Positions 1 through 8,865 are shown, numbered from the stretch's first letter. The stretch: DNA of 64,000 nucleotides from Flavobacterium sp. KACC 22761 (GCF_034058155.1 NZ_CP139148.1:992001-1056000), one strand, 5' to 3'. The notes: generated from the sequence alone by a model not told the origin. Numbers and translations are program-made.

Positions 1-45
1 ACATCCAAATAAAATAAACGGAAGAAGAAAGTATAGTTTTTTCAT
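1..45 (-). CDS. Partial lipoprotein gene (N-terminus only)
   Basis: An ATG on the minus strand opens a frame that runs off the left edge after 15 codons, giving MKKLYFLLPFILFGC. This is a short basic start, a hydrophobic core and a cysteine in a lipobox-like LFGC, so the protein is probably an outer- or inner-membrane lipoprotein. Nothing can be said of its function. It lies downstream of and codirectional with the acyl-CoA dehydrogenase gene, about 110 bases away. Confidence 0.5.
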   Translation of the reverse strand, partial: MKKLYFLLPFILFGC

Positions 46-155
46 AAAAGTTTGTTTTTTTGGGTTTGAAATTTAGGTTATGGAAAAGTAATAAAAAAAC
101 CCTTCCGAAGCTGCAAAAGCCGAAAGGGTTTCATTTTTATTGAATTAAAATCTAA

Positions 156-1298
156 TTATCCCGCGATAACTGATCTTGAAATTACTATTTTTTGAATCTC
201 AGAAGTTCCTTCATAAATCTGAGTAATTTTAGCGTCGCGCATCATACGTTCCACATGATATTCTTTCACATATCCATTTCCTCCGTGAATTTGAACCGCT
301 TCAACAGCCGTATCCATTGCTACTTGTGAAGCAAATAATTTTGCCATTGCACCACTCACATCATAGTTTTTACCTTGATCTTTATCCCAAGCCGCTTTCA
401 TACATAAATGACGTGCTGCTTCGATATTCACCGCCATATCTGCCAATTTGAAAGCAATTGCTTGATGATTGCAGATTTCAGTTCCGAATGCTTTTCTTTC
501 TTTAGAATATTTCAAAGCCAATTCATAAGCGCCAGAAGCGATTCCTAAAGCTTGAGAAGCAATTCCGATTCTTCCTCCAGCCAACGTTTTCATTGCAAAT
601 TTGAATCCGAAACCATCTTCTCCAATTCTGTTTTCTTTTGGCACTTTTACATCACTAAACATTAAAGAATGCGTATCAGAACCACGGATTCCCATTTTTT
701 GTTCTTTTGGACCAATAGAAAAACCTGGCATATCTTTGGTCATGATCAAAGCATTGATTCCTTTATGTTTTTTTTCTGGATGCGTTTGAGCAATTACTAA
801 ATATACTGAAGCCGTGTTTCCATTTGTAATCCAGTTTTTTGTTCCGTTTACCAAATAGTGATCTCCCATATCAACAGCAGTAGTTTTTTGAGAAGTCGCG
901 TCACTTCCAGCTTCTGGCTCGCTTAAACAAAATGCTCCATGAATTTGCCCCGAAGCTAAGCCTGGTAAATATTTTTGTTTTTGTTCTTCGGTTCCAAATT
1001 CTTGAAGCCCCCAACAAACTAATGAATTGTTAACAGACATTACCACAGAAGCCGATGCATCAACTTTAGAAATTTCTTCCATAGCAATTACGTATGAAAT
1101 AGCATCAAGTCCGCTTCCACCGTATTTTGGGTCAACCATCATTCCCATAAATCCAAGCTCGCCCATTTTTTTGATTTGCTCAGTTGGAAAAATTTGTTTT
1201 TCGTCACGTTCAATAACTCCAGGCAATAATTCGTTTTGAGCAAAATCTCTTGCTGCTTGCTGAATCATCAAATGCTCTTCGGTAAGATTAAAATCCAT
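156..1298 (-). CDS. Acyl-CoA dehydrogenase (short/branched-chain type)
   Basis: Flavoenzyme that introduces the alpha-beta double bond into acyl-CoA thioesters in fatty-acid or branched-chain amino-acid breakdown, passing electrons to ETF; cytoplasmic. The 380-residue length is normal for the family. Visible signatures are CLSEPEAGSDA (about 123-133, FAD/substrate loop), WITNG (about 156), the QIHGGNGY motif near residue 339, and the C-terminal IYEGTSEIQ, whose glutamate is the catalytic base in short-chain enzymes. It starts at ATG 1298. A well-formed promoter lies 100 bases upstream (1399-1429). The chain-length preference cannot be read from the sequence. Confidence 0.95.
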   Translation of the reverse strand: MDFNLTEEHLMIQQAARDFAQNELLPGVIERDEKQIFPTEQIKKMGELGFMGMMVDPKYGGSGLDAISYVIAMEEISKVDASASVVMSVNNSLVCWGLQEFGTEEQKQKYLPGLASGQIHGAFCLSEPEAGSDATSQKTTAVDMGDHYLVNGTKNWITNGNTASVYLVIAQTHPEKKHKGINALIMTKDMPGFSIGPKEQKMGIRGSDTHSLMFSDVKVPKENRIGEDGFGFKFAMKTLAGGRIGIASQALGIASGAYELALKYSKERKAFGTEICNHQAIAFKLADMAVNIEAARHLCMKAAWDKDQGKNYDVSGAMAKLFASQVAMDTAVEAVQIHGGNGYVKEYHVERMMRDAKITQIYEGTSEIQKIVISRSVIAG

Positions 1299-1779
1299 AA
1301 TGTAGTTAGTTTATTGTTTTTCTAAATCCATAATCAAATTGTCGAAAATGGAAATAATTTGTTTTTGTATTTTTTTGTTTTTTGCTTATAAAGGCTTCCA
1401 AAGATAATTTTTAAAACCCAAATTAACAATGCGTGCATATAAAATTAATAGATAATCAATAATCACGATAACGTTTTCGTAATAATTCTGATTTTTGAGC
1501 AGACAAGCATCAATTTGGCAAAGTTTTTTCTAAAATTTAAGAAGATAATTGTCGATAAAAATGCCCTTTTATTTCAAATTTTAGAAAATTACTGACTAAA
1601 AAAAGCGCAACCGATTCGGGAACACGCAAATGTACGTAAAGCAAGTCTTACTAAATTGATTATGAAAGAAATACATTTTGAAAAATTGCAATACTTTGCT
1701 AAAAAACATCTATTTTTAGAGAGCAAAATTTAGAAATTAAAAGTATTTTTGCCAAAAAACAAAAATTATCGATAGAAGT
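1299..1779. other. 481-base intergenic region, divergent promoters
   Basis: AT-rich spacer between two divergently transcribed genes. It holds the acyl-CoA dehydrogenase promoter (1399-1429), a lone TACATTTG -7 element on the minus strand (1627-1634) without a matching -33 TTG, and TATTTTTG on the plus strand (1744-1751), a likely -7 element for the next gene 36 bases upstream of its ATG. No small gene or RNA was recognised. Confidence 0.5.
1399..1429 (-). promoter_or_regulatory. Bacteroidota-type promoter of the acyl-CoA dehydrogenase gene
   Basis: Read on the minus strand the site is TTG (1429-1427), a 20-base spacer, then TATCTTTG (1406-1399). This matches the Bacteroidota sigma-ABfr consensus TTG-N19-21-TAnnTTTG. 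The start codon is 100 bases downstream. Confidence 0.6.
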
Positions 1780-2355
1780 ATGAAAAAGATTTTACTATTA
1801 TTTGCATTCGTATTTAGTGTGCTATTTTCGACTGTTTCTGCGCAAACTCAATTAGATGTTAATGGCGTTACAGTTCCAAGAAAAATTGAGATTCAAAATA
1901 AAACAATGCAGCTAAACGGTGCCGGCGGAAGATCAAAAATGTGGTTGGAAGTTTATGTTCAGGCACTTTATTTATCACAATTAAGCCAAGACCCAAAATT
2001 CATTATCGATAGTGATACTGAAATGGCAATCAGAATTGAAATTACCTCATCGATGGTTTCTTCAAACAAATTGACAAAAGCGATGAATACAGGTTTTGAA
2101 AAATCTGCAGGGAGCAATCTTGAGGCTTTGCGCCCAAGAATTGAGCAGTTCAAAACATATTTAAGCGATGCCATTACAGAAAAGGATGTTTTCATTTTAT
2201 TCTACAATCCGCTTGATCAAACGGTTAATGTAATCAAAAACGATGTTCCAAAAGGAAAAATTACAGGATTTGATTTTAAACAAGCATTATTCGGAATCTG
2301 GCTTTCAGACAAACCAGTTGATGAAACTTTGAAAAAACACTTATTAGGAATATAA
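1780..2355 (+). CDS. Chalcone isomerase-like secreted protein
   Basis: 191 residues with a clear signal peptide (basic MKK, hydrophobic core, cleavage near VSA|Q at residue 21), so it is exported. The mature part follows the bacterial chalcone-isomerase-like fold family: it opens with a NGVTVPRKIEI strand, has the WLEVYVQALYL strand and RIEITSSMVSS, and ends in a FGIWLSDKPVDETLKKHLLG segment typical of the family (KG..F..LFGIWLG.KP.D..LK). Bacterial members are not known to isomerise chalcones, so the role is unknown. A strong terminator follows at 2386-2425, so it is probably monocistronic. Confidence 0.8.
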   Translation: MKKILLLFAFVFSVLFSTVSAQTQLDVNGVTVPRKIEIQNKTMQLNGAGGRSKMWLEVYVQALYLSQLSQDPKFIIDSDTEMAIRIEITSSMVSSNKLTKAMNTGFEKSAGSNLEALRPRIEQFKTYLSDAITEKDVFILFYNPLDQTVNVIKNDVPKGKITGFDFKQALFGIWLSDKPVDETLKKHLLGI

Positions 2356-2385
2356 TTCAAATTTCCTTAAAAATATTCGAATTCC

Positions 2386-2425
2386 GAAAGCCGAAAACCT
2401 TATCGTTTTCGGCTTTCTTTTTTTT
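2386..2425 (+). terminator. Rho-independent terminator
   Basis: A 13-base perfect stem, GAAAGCCGAAAAC / GTTTTCGGCTTTC, with a 6-base loop is followed by a run of T. It lies 31 bases after the chalcone-isomerase-like stop codon. Confidence 0.85.
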
Positions 2426-2507
2426 CTTTCATTAAATTTGCAATAAAATACATTATTCGCATTATTCTATTTTATACTTTTACGCAAAATAAACATATCT
2501 CAACAAA

Positions 2508-3734
2508 ATGAAAGATTTATTACAGCAATTTGAAAATAAGGAACCTGAAATTGTTTTTAACTGGAAAGACTCTGAAACTGAAGCTGAAGGATGGACAGTT
2601 ATTAATTCTTTACGCGGAGGAGCTGCGGGAGGAGGAACAAGAATGAGAAAAGGCTTGGATATGAATGAAGTTTTATCATTGGCAAAAACGATGGAAGTTA
2701 AATTCTCAGTTTCTGGACCTGCAATTGGCGGTGCTAAATCTGGAATTAATTTTGACCCAAATGATCCTCGCAAAAAAGGTGTTTTGCAACGTTGGTACAA
2801 AGCCGTTTCACCTTTATTGAAAAGTTACTACGGAACCGGAGGAGACTTGAATGTTGATGAGATTCACGAAGTTATTCCAATGACTGAAGAATGTGGCGTT
2901 TGGCATCCGCAGGAAGGTGTTTTCAACGGACATTTCAAACCAACTGAAGCTGATAAAATCAACAGAATTGGCCAATTGCGCCAAGGTGTTATCAAAGTAA
3001 TTGAAAACCCAAAATTCTCTCCAGACGTTACCAGAAAATATACCGTTGCCGATATGATTACAGGTTATGGCGTTGCCGAAGCGGTTCGTCATTTCTATTC
3101 TATTTATGGAGGCGAAATTAAAGGCAAAAAAGCAATCGTTCAAGGTTTTGGAAATGTTGGATCTGCAGCTGCTTTTTATTTGGCTGAAATGGGCGCAAAA
3201 GTGATCGGGATTATTGATCGCGACGGAGGATTAATCAAAGAAGAAGGTTTTTCATTTGAAGAAATCAGAACTTTATTTTTAAACAAAGACGGAAACAAAT
3301 TAGTTGCTGAGAATATGATTCCGTTTGAAGAAATCAATTCTAAAATCTGGACAATTGGTGCTGAAATTTTTACGCCTTGTGCGGCTTCAAGATTGGTAAC
3401 TCAAGCACAAATTGATAGCTTAATCGCAAATGGATTAGAAGTAATTTCATGCGGTGCAAATGTACCTTTTGCTGACAAAGAGATTTTCTTCGGATCAATT
3501 ATGGAAGAAGTGGATCATAAAGTAAGCTTGATTCCAGATTTCATTTCAAATTGCGGAATGGCAAGAGTTTTTGCTTACTTCATGGAGAAAAAAGTTCAAA
3601 TGACAGATGAGGCTATTTTTAATGATACTTCTGAAACGATTAAAAATGCGATCGTAAAAGCGCATGCTTTGAGTTCATCAAAAACAAATATTAGTGCAAC
3701 GGCATTCGAAATTGCATTGAAACAGTTAGTGTAA
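2508..3734 (+). CDS. Glu/Leu/Phe/Val dehydrogenase family protein
   Basis: NAD(P)-dependent amino-acid dehydrogenase that interconverts an amino acid with its 2-oxo acid and ammonia; cytoplasmic. The N-terminal dimerisation/substrate domain carries the GGAAGGGTRM glycine-rich segment (37-46) and the catalytic-lysine motif GPAIGGAKSG (about 73-82). The Rossmann domain has GFGNVGSAAA (about 211-220). The 408-residue length sits between leucine dehydrogenases (about 365) and glutamate dehydrogenases (about 420-450), and whether it acts on glutamate or branched-chain amino acids is unresolved. A terminator follows at 3755-3785. Confidence 0.9.
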   Translation: MKDLLQQFENKEPEIVFNWKDSETEAEGWTVINSLRGGAAGGGTRMRKGLDMNEVLSLAKTMEVKFSVSGPAIGGAKSGINFDPNDPRKKGVLQRWYKAVSPLLKSYYGTGGDLNVDEIHEVIPMTEECGVWHPQEGVFNGHFKPTEADKINRIGQLRQGVIKVIENPKFSPDVTRKYTVADMITGYGVAEAVRHFYSIYGGEIKGKKAIVQGFGNVGSAAAFYLAEMGAKVIGIIDRDGGLIKEEGFSFEEIRTLFLNKDGNKLVAENMIPFEEINSKIWTIGAEIFTPCAASRLVTQAQIDSLIANGLEVISCGANVPFADKEIFFGSIMEEVDHKVSLIPDFISNCGMARVFAYFMEKKVQMTDEAIFNDTSETIKNAIVKAHALSSSKTNISATAFEIALKQLV

Positions 3735-3754
3735 TTTTTTTATACTTCATTTCT

Positions 3755-3785
3755 AAGCGGGCTAAATATTAGCTCGCTTTTTTTT
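3755..3785 (+). terminator. Rho-independent terminator
   Basis: AAGCGGGCTA / TAGCTCGCTT (one G:T pair) with a 5-base loop is followed by seven T. It lies just after the amino-acid dehydrogenase gene. Confidence 0.8.
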
Positions 3786-3944
3786 AACCGCAATGCACGC
3801 AAAGTTCACAAAGTTGTTTGTTTTTAAATCTCGCAAAGTCGCGAAGTCGCAAAGGACTTAAAAAGAAAACTTTGCGACTTCGCGACTTTGCGAGAAATAA
3901 ATTAGCGTTCTTTGCGCAAAACCTTTGCGTGCATTGCGGTTAAA
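3783..3944. repeat. Nested inverted-repeat element (REP-like)
   Basis: Outer arms of 22 bases (3783-3804 and 3923-3944) are perfect reverse complements that begin TTTAACCGCAATG. Inside them lie perfect 25-base arms (3830-3854 and 3870-3894) that begin CTCGCAAAGTCGCG, separated by a 15-base loop. The arms are built from variants of CGCAAAG, a word that recurs upstream of the rRNA operon near 41886. It fills most of the gap between two genes. Confidence 0.85.
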
Positions 3945-4020
3945 TTCCTTCTTTCATTCTAAACAATTTTTACTACTTTTAAACGTTTTTAAAATAATAC
4001 ATTTCAAAATTCAGAATTAA

Positions 4021-4926
4021 ATGAGTTCCCCTATTTTTTCGGACCAAAAGAAATCGTTACTATACACTACGGCTATCTATGCCGTAATAATTCTATCATT
4101 GTTTTTTATACGTTTTTGGCCGCCATATAATCCAGAAAATAATGTTGCACTTGCTGATGGCGGTGGTGGCGGTGGCGGAGTAACGGTAAACTTTGGCGAT
4201 AGTGATTTAGGTTCTGGCAAAAATTATAAAAGCGAAGTTTTGGAAGTGAAAAACAATGTGAAACAAGCACCAGCAAAAGCAACTCCTGAAGAGGAAGCCA
4301 TAATTTCGCAAGAAAACACAACTACAGACAATGATGTTGTTATTCCAACAAAGGAAAAACCTAAAAAACCTGTACCTGTTGAAAAACCAATACAAAAACC
4401 AGTACCTGAGAAACCGAAAGTTTCCAATTCTACAAACGATGCTCTATCAAGCATTTTAAAAGGTTCAAATAAAGGTGGCGATGGAGATGATAAAGTGGCG
4501 GGAAATAAAGGAAAATCAAACGGAAGTTTGAATTCGAATGGCTATTACGGAAGTGATGGCTCTGGAGGAGGAACCGGAGGCGGTAACGGAACCGGGCACG
4601 GAATTGGAACAGGAAGTGGTTACGGAGCCGGAAGTGGCGGTGGTTCTGGTGGCGGATCTGGATATTCTTTAGGAAACCGAAAAGCTTTATCTAAACCTGC
4701 TCCTAAATATACTTGCAATGAGGAAGGAAAAGTTGTGGTTGAAGTTACTGTTGATCAAAACGGAAAAACAATAAGCGCAACGGCCGGAATAAAAGGAACA
4801 ACCAACACAGCTCCATGTTTATTAGACCAGGCGAAAATTGCCGCGATGAACACCAAATGGGAATCTGATAATGACGCTCCCGCAAAACAAGTTGGAAAAA
4901 TTATTTATAATTTTAGTTTGAACTAA
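4021..4926 (+). CDS. TonB/TolA-like energy transducer, glycine-rich
   Basis: Periplasm-spanning protein that would carry proton-motive force from an ExbB/ExbD pair to outer-membrane receptors. Seen in its 301 residues: a cytoplasmic stub, one membrane helix (about 14-32), a run of seven glycines (47-53), a Lys/Pro-rich stretch (about 107-130, repeats of KP and VPEKP), a Gly/Ser-rich linker (about 180-222) and a TonB C-terminal-like domain (about 228-301, starting GKVVVEVTVDQNGK). ExbD and ExbB homologues lie 0.6 kb away on the other strand, so they are likely partners. The extreme Gly/Ser linker in place of the usual Pro/Lys rod is distinctive. Confidence 0.75.
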   Translation: MSSPIFSDQKKSLLYTTAIYAVIILSLFFIRFWPPYNPENNVALADGGGGGGGVTVNFGDSDLGSGKNYKSEVLEVKNNVKQAPAKATPEEEAIISQENTTTDNDVVIPTKEKPKKPVPVEKPIQKPVPEKPKVSNSTNDALSSILKGSNKGGDGDDKVAGNKGKSNGSLNSNGYYGSDGSGGGTGGGNGTGHGIGTGSGYGAGSGGGSGGGSGYSLGNRKALSKPAPKYTCNEEGKVVVEVTVDQNGKTISATAGIKGTTNTAPCLLDQAKIAAMNTKWESDNDAPAKQVGKIIYNFSLN

Positions 4927-4965
4927 AAACACTAATTACACAGATTTTCACTAATCATTTTATAC

Positions 4966-4999
4966 AAAAAAGGCTTTCAGAAATTTGAAAGCCTTTTTT
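4966..4999. terminator. Bidirectional terminator
   Basis: AAAAAAGGCTTTC / GAAAGCCTTTTTT is a 13-base perfect stem with an 8-base loop. The A-run and T-run on the two sides allow termination in both directions between the convergent TonB-like gene and the small minus-strand gene. Confidence 0.85.
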
Positions 5000-5087
5000 G
5001 TATTCAGTTTCTAATATTAATACAGAGTCTAAAAAAATCAATTAAGTCAATTTTATAAATCCCATATTTGTGTCATGTTCTGGCAGC

Positions 5088-5447
5088 TTACTTAAAATTT
5101 TCAATTTCCCAATCTCTTAACCATTTTACATCATTCGCCAAACACGATCCCGTTTCACCGTTAAATTTTCTATAGCCAACAACATCATACTCATCGTCAT
5201 TAGATTCCAACTGAATTACAACAACCACCTCGTGTAAATCATCATTTGGTTCCTCATAATCTATTAGTTGAGCCAGTGTTGGTAAATCTATATCACAAGT
5301 AGTATGTTTTTTTGCTTTATTTATACTAAAAGTTGCAAAACCATTTTTAACGTCAATATCTGTTGCAATTCTTCCAGAAATGAATTTTGTTTCCTTCCAA
5401 TTTTCACGATTAATTGTAAAGAAATTATTAATGTTATTTTTCTCCAT
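5088..5447 (-). CDS. Conserved-looking small cytoplasmic protein, function unknown
   Basis: 119 residues, acidic, with no signal peptide or membrane segment. It begins at an ATG. The centre is rich in Asp/Glu (EEPNDDLHEVVVVIQLESNDD). I do not recognise a family. It lies 58 bases downstream of exbD on the same strand and could be co-transcribed with exbB and exbD, but nothing ties it to that function. Codon use looks like that of its neighbours. Confidence 0.6.
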   Translation of the reverse strand: MEKNNINNFFTINRENWKETKFISGRIATDIDVKNGFATFSINKAKKHTTCDIDLPTLAQLIDYEEPNDDLHEVVVVIQLESNDDEYDVVGYRKFNGETGSCLANDVKWLRDWEIENFK

Positions 5448-5505
5448 AATTGATTTTTAGACAAATGTCGATTCCCCTTACGTGGTCCACACCCTAATGA
5501 TCATT

Positions 5506-5901
5506 TTACTTCGGACTAGTAGCAATTACAAACTTCAAATTGTTCTTCACTCCTATCTGCAAAACATCAACTAAATCTTGTACTTGCAAATTAAACGGAA
5601 TTCGGACTACAACTGTTTGTTCTTTGTCTGTTCCTATTTTAGACATTAAACTCGTTTCCAAATTCTCAAAATCAACTGGTTCTTTGTCGATGTAGAATTT
5701 CTTATCTTCAGTAACAGATAAACTAATTAATTGCTTATTTGTCTTTTCATTTGCTTTGGCTTTTGGCAATGTCATTTTAATCACATTCGGATTCGCCAAC
5801 GTTGAAATAATAAGGAAAAACAACAGCAGGAAAAACATAATGTCGCTTAATGACGAAGTCGCCACCTCAGCATGAAATCTTCTTTTTCTTTTAATCGACA
5901 T
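5506..5901 (-). CDS. exbD: ExbD/TolR-family biopolymer transport protein
   Basis: Proton-channel partner of ExbB in the inner membrane. The 131 residues have a basic cytoplasmic start, one membrane helix (about 20-38) and a periplasmic domain. Asp20 in the motif SSLSDIMFFLLLFF sits at the start of the helix, where ExbD and TolR carry their essential protonatable aspartate. The gene starts 3 bases after the exbB stop codon, so the two are an operon. Pairing with the TonB-like protein at 4021 is inferred from position. A TolR role in a Tol system is possible but less likely without tolA, tolB or pal nearby. Confidence 0.85.
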   Translation of the reverse strand: MSIKRKRRFHAEVATSSLSDIMFFLLLFFLIISTLANPNVIKMTLPKAKANEKTNKQLISLSVTEDKKFYIDKEPVDFENLETSLMSKIGTDKEQTVVVRIPFNLQVQDLVDVLQIGVKNNLKFVIATSPK

Positions 5902-5904
5902 GGC

Positions 5905-6600
5905 TTATGCTCTTTGAATTATGTTTACAAATTCTAAAATTTGCTTCTGAATTTTCAAGGCGAAATTATCAATTTTTCCGTTTAATAAGTGGTAAGCAGA
6001 ATACGCAATAATACCCACAATTAATCCTGAACCTGAACTAATCATTTTTTCGTATAAACCTCCAGAAATGTTTCCGATACTGATATTTTCTGTAACCGAA
6101 ATGCTGTAGAAAATCTTAATAACTCCTGAAATTGTTCCAATAAAACCAAGCGTTGGCGCAATACCCGCGATAAGTCCAAGGTGACCTAAATGCTTTTCCA
6201 TTTCGCCAATCTCAATATCAGCGGCGCGGTCCATGTTTGATTCGATTTCGGCAATTGGCCTTCCAATTACTAAAACGCCTTCTTTTAGGATATTTCCGGC
6301 TGCAGTGTTGCTTCTTTCTACAATTGTTCTTGCTAATTCAATATTTCCCGCATTCAATTTATCTCCAACATCTTGCATCAATCGGCTGTCAATTTTTGAT
6401 GCTTTGCTGATATACATATAGCGCTCAAAAATGACATAAATAGTATAAAACAATAAAATAGCGATTGGAATAAGAAAAACTCCTCCTTTCATGATGAACC
6501 CAAACATTGAAATTTCTTGTTCTGGAGCGATTTTTTCGATAACTACGTTAGATGCTGCGTTTGCGATTGTATCTGCTTGTAATTGAATGAAGCTAAACAT
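5905..6600 (-). CDS. exbB: MotA/TolQ/ExbB proton channel family protein
   Basis: Inner-membrane proton channel subunit that works with ExbD. The 231 residues have a membrane helix at about 34-53, a long cytoplasmic loop with a GNIELARTIVERS segment, then two closely spaced helices: about 142-166 (AGIAPTLGFIGTISGVIKIF) and about 190-210. The APTLGFIGTISGVI stretch is the family signature in the proton-conducting helix. It is the first gene of the exbB-exbD pair and is divergent from folC, with 129 bases between the start codons. Confidence 0.88.
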   Translation of the reverse strand: MFSFIQLQADTIANAASNVVIEKIAPEQEISMFGFIMKGGVFLIPIAILLFYTIYVIFERYMYISKASKIDSRLMQDVGDKLNAGNIELARTIVERSNTAAGNILKEGVLVIGRPIAEIESNMDRAADIEIGEMEKHLGHLGLIAGIAPTLGFIGTISGVIKIFYSISVTENISIGNISGGLYEKMISSGSGLIVGIIAYSAYHLLNGKIDNFALKIQKQILEFVNIIQRA

Positions 6601-6729
6601 ATTTTAATTCTGGTTTTTATGATTAATTCTAAAAATTATTTGAAATTTGCACTAAAGATAATTTTCGCTGTAATATTAAACTACAAAAATCGAAATTTAT
6701 TTCAATCAACCACTATTTTATCTGAATAA

Positions 6730-7965
6730 ATGAACTATCAAGAGACTACAAACTGGATGTTTAATCAGCTTCCAATGTACCAGACGCAGGGCGCTTCTGC
6801 TTATAAAGAAGATTTAACCAATATTAAATTACTGGCCACACATCTTGGTAATCCCGAAAAGAAATTAAAATGCATTCACGTTGCTGGAACAAACGGAAAA
6901 GGTTCTACTTCGCACATGCTTGCCTCTGTTTTGCAGGAAGCAGGATATAAAGTTGGATTGTACACTTCGCCACATTTAAAAGATTTCAGAGAACGAATCA
7001 AAATCAACGGTGAGGAAATTACAGAGGATTTTGTAATTGAATTTATCGGAAAACACAAAAGCTTTTTTGAAGCCAATGATATGAGTTTCTTCGAAATGTC
7101 AGTTGGTTTGGCGTTTGATTATTTTGCTTCAGAAAAAACAGATATTGCGATTATCGAAGTTGGTTTGGGTGGACGATTGGACGCTACAAATATTATTACA
7201 CCTTTGGTTTCTGTTATTACCAATATTGGTTTAGATCACACACAATTTTTAGGAAATACACTTGAAGCAATTGCAGGCGAAAAAGCCGGAATTATAAAAC
7301 CAAATGTTCCAGTCGTTATTGGCGAATATACCAATGAAACGCAACCTGTATTTTTGGCGAAAGCCAAAGAAAACAACGCCCCGATTTATTTTGCTTCCGA
7401 TTTGATTTCAGAAGTTTTTCCTTCTGATTTAATTGGCGATTATCAGTTTCATAATAAAAAAACAGTTCAACAAACGATTCAGATTTTAAATCAAACCACC
7501 GATTTTAAAGTTTCTGAAGAAAGTCTAAAATCAGGATTATTGAACGTTGTAAAAAACACTGGCCTTCAAGGAAGATGGCAACAGCTTGGAGAAAATCCGA
7601 AAATTATCTGCGACACTGCTCACAACAAACACGGTCTTGCTGTTGTTATGAACCAGCTTCAAAAGGAGACTTTTGAAAATTTACATATTGTGTTGGGTGT
7701 TGTAAACGACAAAGATCTAGATTCGATTTTACCACTTTTCCCTAAAAAAGCGAAATATTATTTCTGTCGTCCCGATTCTTCGAGGGGATTAAGCACTGAA
7801 ATTCTGCAAGATACAGCCAAGAAGTACAATTTATTTGGAGAAAAATACGATTCGGTTGAAAAAGCATTTTTGGAGGCAAAGAAAAACGCTACAAAAAATG
7901 ATTTTATTTATGCAGGTGGCAGTACTTTTGTAGTCGCAGAGTTGCCGTTAAACATAAAAATTTAA
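6730..7965 (+). CDS. folC: Bifunctional dihydrofolate synthase / folylpolyglutamate synthase
   Basis: Mur-ligase-type enzyme that adds glutamate to dihydropteroate and then to tetrahydrofolate, using ATP, in the cytoplasm. The P-loop GTNGKGS is at 53-59 in the context IHVAGTNGKGSTSHM. GLGGRLDATNII (about 145-156) and ITNIGLDHTQFLG (about 165-177) are the family's Mg/ATP-binding motifs. DTAHNKHGL (about 297) is the C-domain signature. The 411 residues match typical FolC. It stands alone on its strand. Confidence 0.95.
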   Translation: MNYQETTNWMFNQLPMYQTQGASAYKEDLTNIKLLATHLGNPEKKLKCIHVAGTNGKGSTSHMLASVLQEAGYKVGLYTSPHLKDFRERIKINGEEITEDFVIEFIGKHKSFFEANDMSFFEMSVGLAFDYFASEKTDIAIIEVGLGGRLDATNIITPLVSVITNIGLDHTQFLGNTLEAIAGEKAGIIKPNVPVVIGEYTNETQPVFLAKAKENNAPIYFASDLISEVFPSDLIGDYQFHNKKTVQQTIQILNQTTDFKVSEESLKSGLLNVVKNTGLQGRWQQLGENPKIICDTAHNKHGLAVVMNQLQKETFENLHIVLGVVNDKDLDSILPLFPKKAKYYFCRPDSSRGLSTEILQDTAKKYNLFGEKYDSVEKAFLEAKKNATKNDFIYAGGSTFVVAELPLNIKI

Positions 7966-8055
7966 CGTTTATCGATAAAACGCCACTTTTACAACTACCT
8001 GTTTATTAATGAGTTAAATTTGTTTAGTTTTTTTTTTAACCAAACAAATTTAATC

Positions 8056-8865
8056 ATGAAAACAAGAACTACACTTGTAGGGCTCATCCTTTGGATGACC
8101 TTATGGTGCGTAACCACGTACGCACAAGAAAAAACACCTGAAAAAGAAAAACCAGTATTTATTACCATGACAACCTTGCATCGCAGTTTGGATGCAAAAG
8201 CCAAAGACTGGAAGGCCGCTGAACAGGAATATTTTGACAAAATTACCAGCAAAAATGATCTTATTATTGGATCAGAAATCCTGACTCATTATTACACAGA
8301 TGACAATACCGAAGTTATTTTAGTCAGTGTCTACAAAAACTGGGAGGACATTGAAAAAGCCAATGCCATCAATGATGAGCTTGCCAAAAAAGCTTGGCCA
8401 GATGAAAAGGCTAGAAAAGCATTTTTTGAAAAATACGACGCTTTTTACACCATTAAACATTCCGATGAAATTTACCAGAGCATTACTTCTATTGGCGAAA
8501 AAGCGTATAAAGATGTTACTAAAAAACCAATGATCATCTATATTCGAAAATCAGAAATGAGTGGAAAAGGAAAAGGACAGAATCTTAAGGAATTTAATGA
8601 TAAAATCACCTTCAAGGATCCGTATATAAAAGCGTATTATCCGTTCCGACATTCTTGGGGTTCCAGCAGCACTGATTTTATGGAAGCCTTTTTCTATGAT
8701 TCCTTAGCCGATATGGAGAAATCAAGTGAAAAAATAGACGAACTCATTAAATCAACTTGGCCAAATGAAAAAGATGCCGATGCTTTTTTTGATGAATTGG
8801 AAAAATCTTTCACCGGAAAACACAGTGATTACATCTACAGAAACGTTCCGACGCTTTCAAAGTAA
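8056..8865 (+). CDS. Secreted protein with two tandem homologous domains
   Basis: The better start is ATG 8056, which places a clean signal peptide at the N-terminus (MKTRTTLVG..., cleavage after TYA near residue 23). An upstream in-frame ATG at 8020 would add 12 poorly conserved residues. The mature part holds two related halves: one includes KNWEDIEKANAINDELAKKA, WPDEKARKAFFEKY and KHSDEIYQS, the other includes DSLADMEKSSEKIDELIKST, WPNEKDADAFFDEL and KHSDYIYRN. This is a clear internal duplication. Short alpha-beta repeats of this kind resemble dimeric alpha-beta barrel (NIPSNAP/ABM-like) folds, but that is a guess. Function unknown. Confidence 0.75.
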   Translation: MKTRTTLVGLILWMTLWCVTTYAQEKTPEKEKPVFITMTTLHRSLDAKAKDWKAAEQEYFDKITSKNDLIIGSEILTHYYTDDNTEVILVSVYKNWEDIEKANAINDELAKKAWPDEKARKAFFEKYDAFYTIKHSDEIYQSITSIGEKAYKDVTKKPMIIYIRKSEMSGKGKGQNLKEFNDKITFKDPYIKAYYPFRHSWGSSSTDFMEAFFYDSLADMEKSSEKIDELIKSTWPNEKDADAFFDELEKSFTGKHSDYIYRNVPTLSK

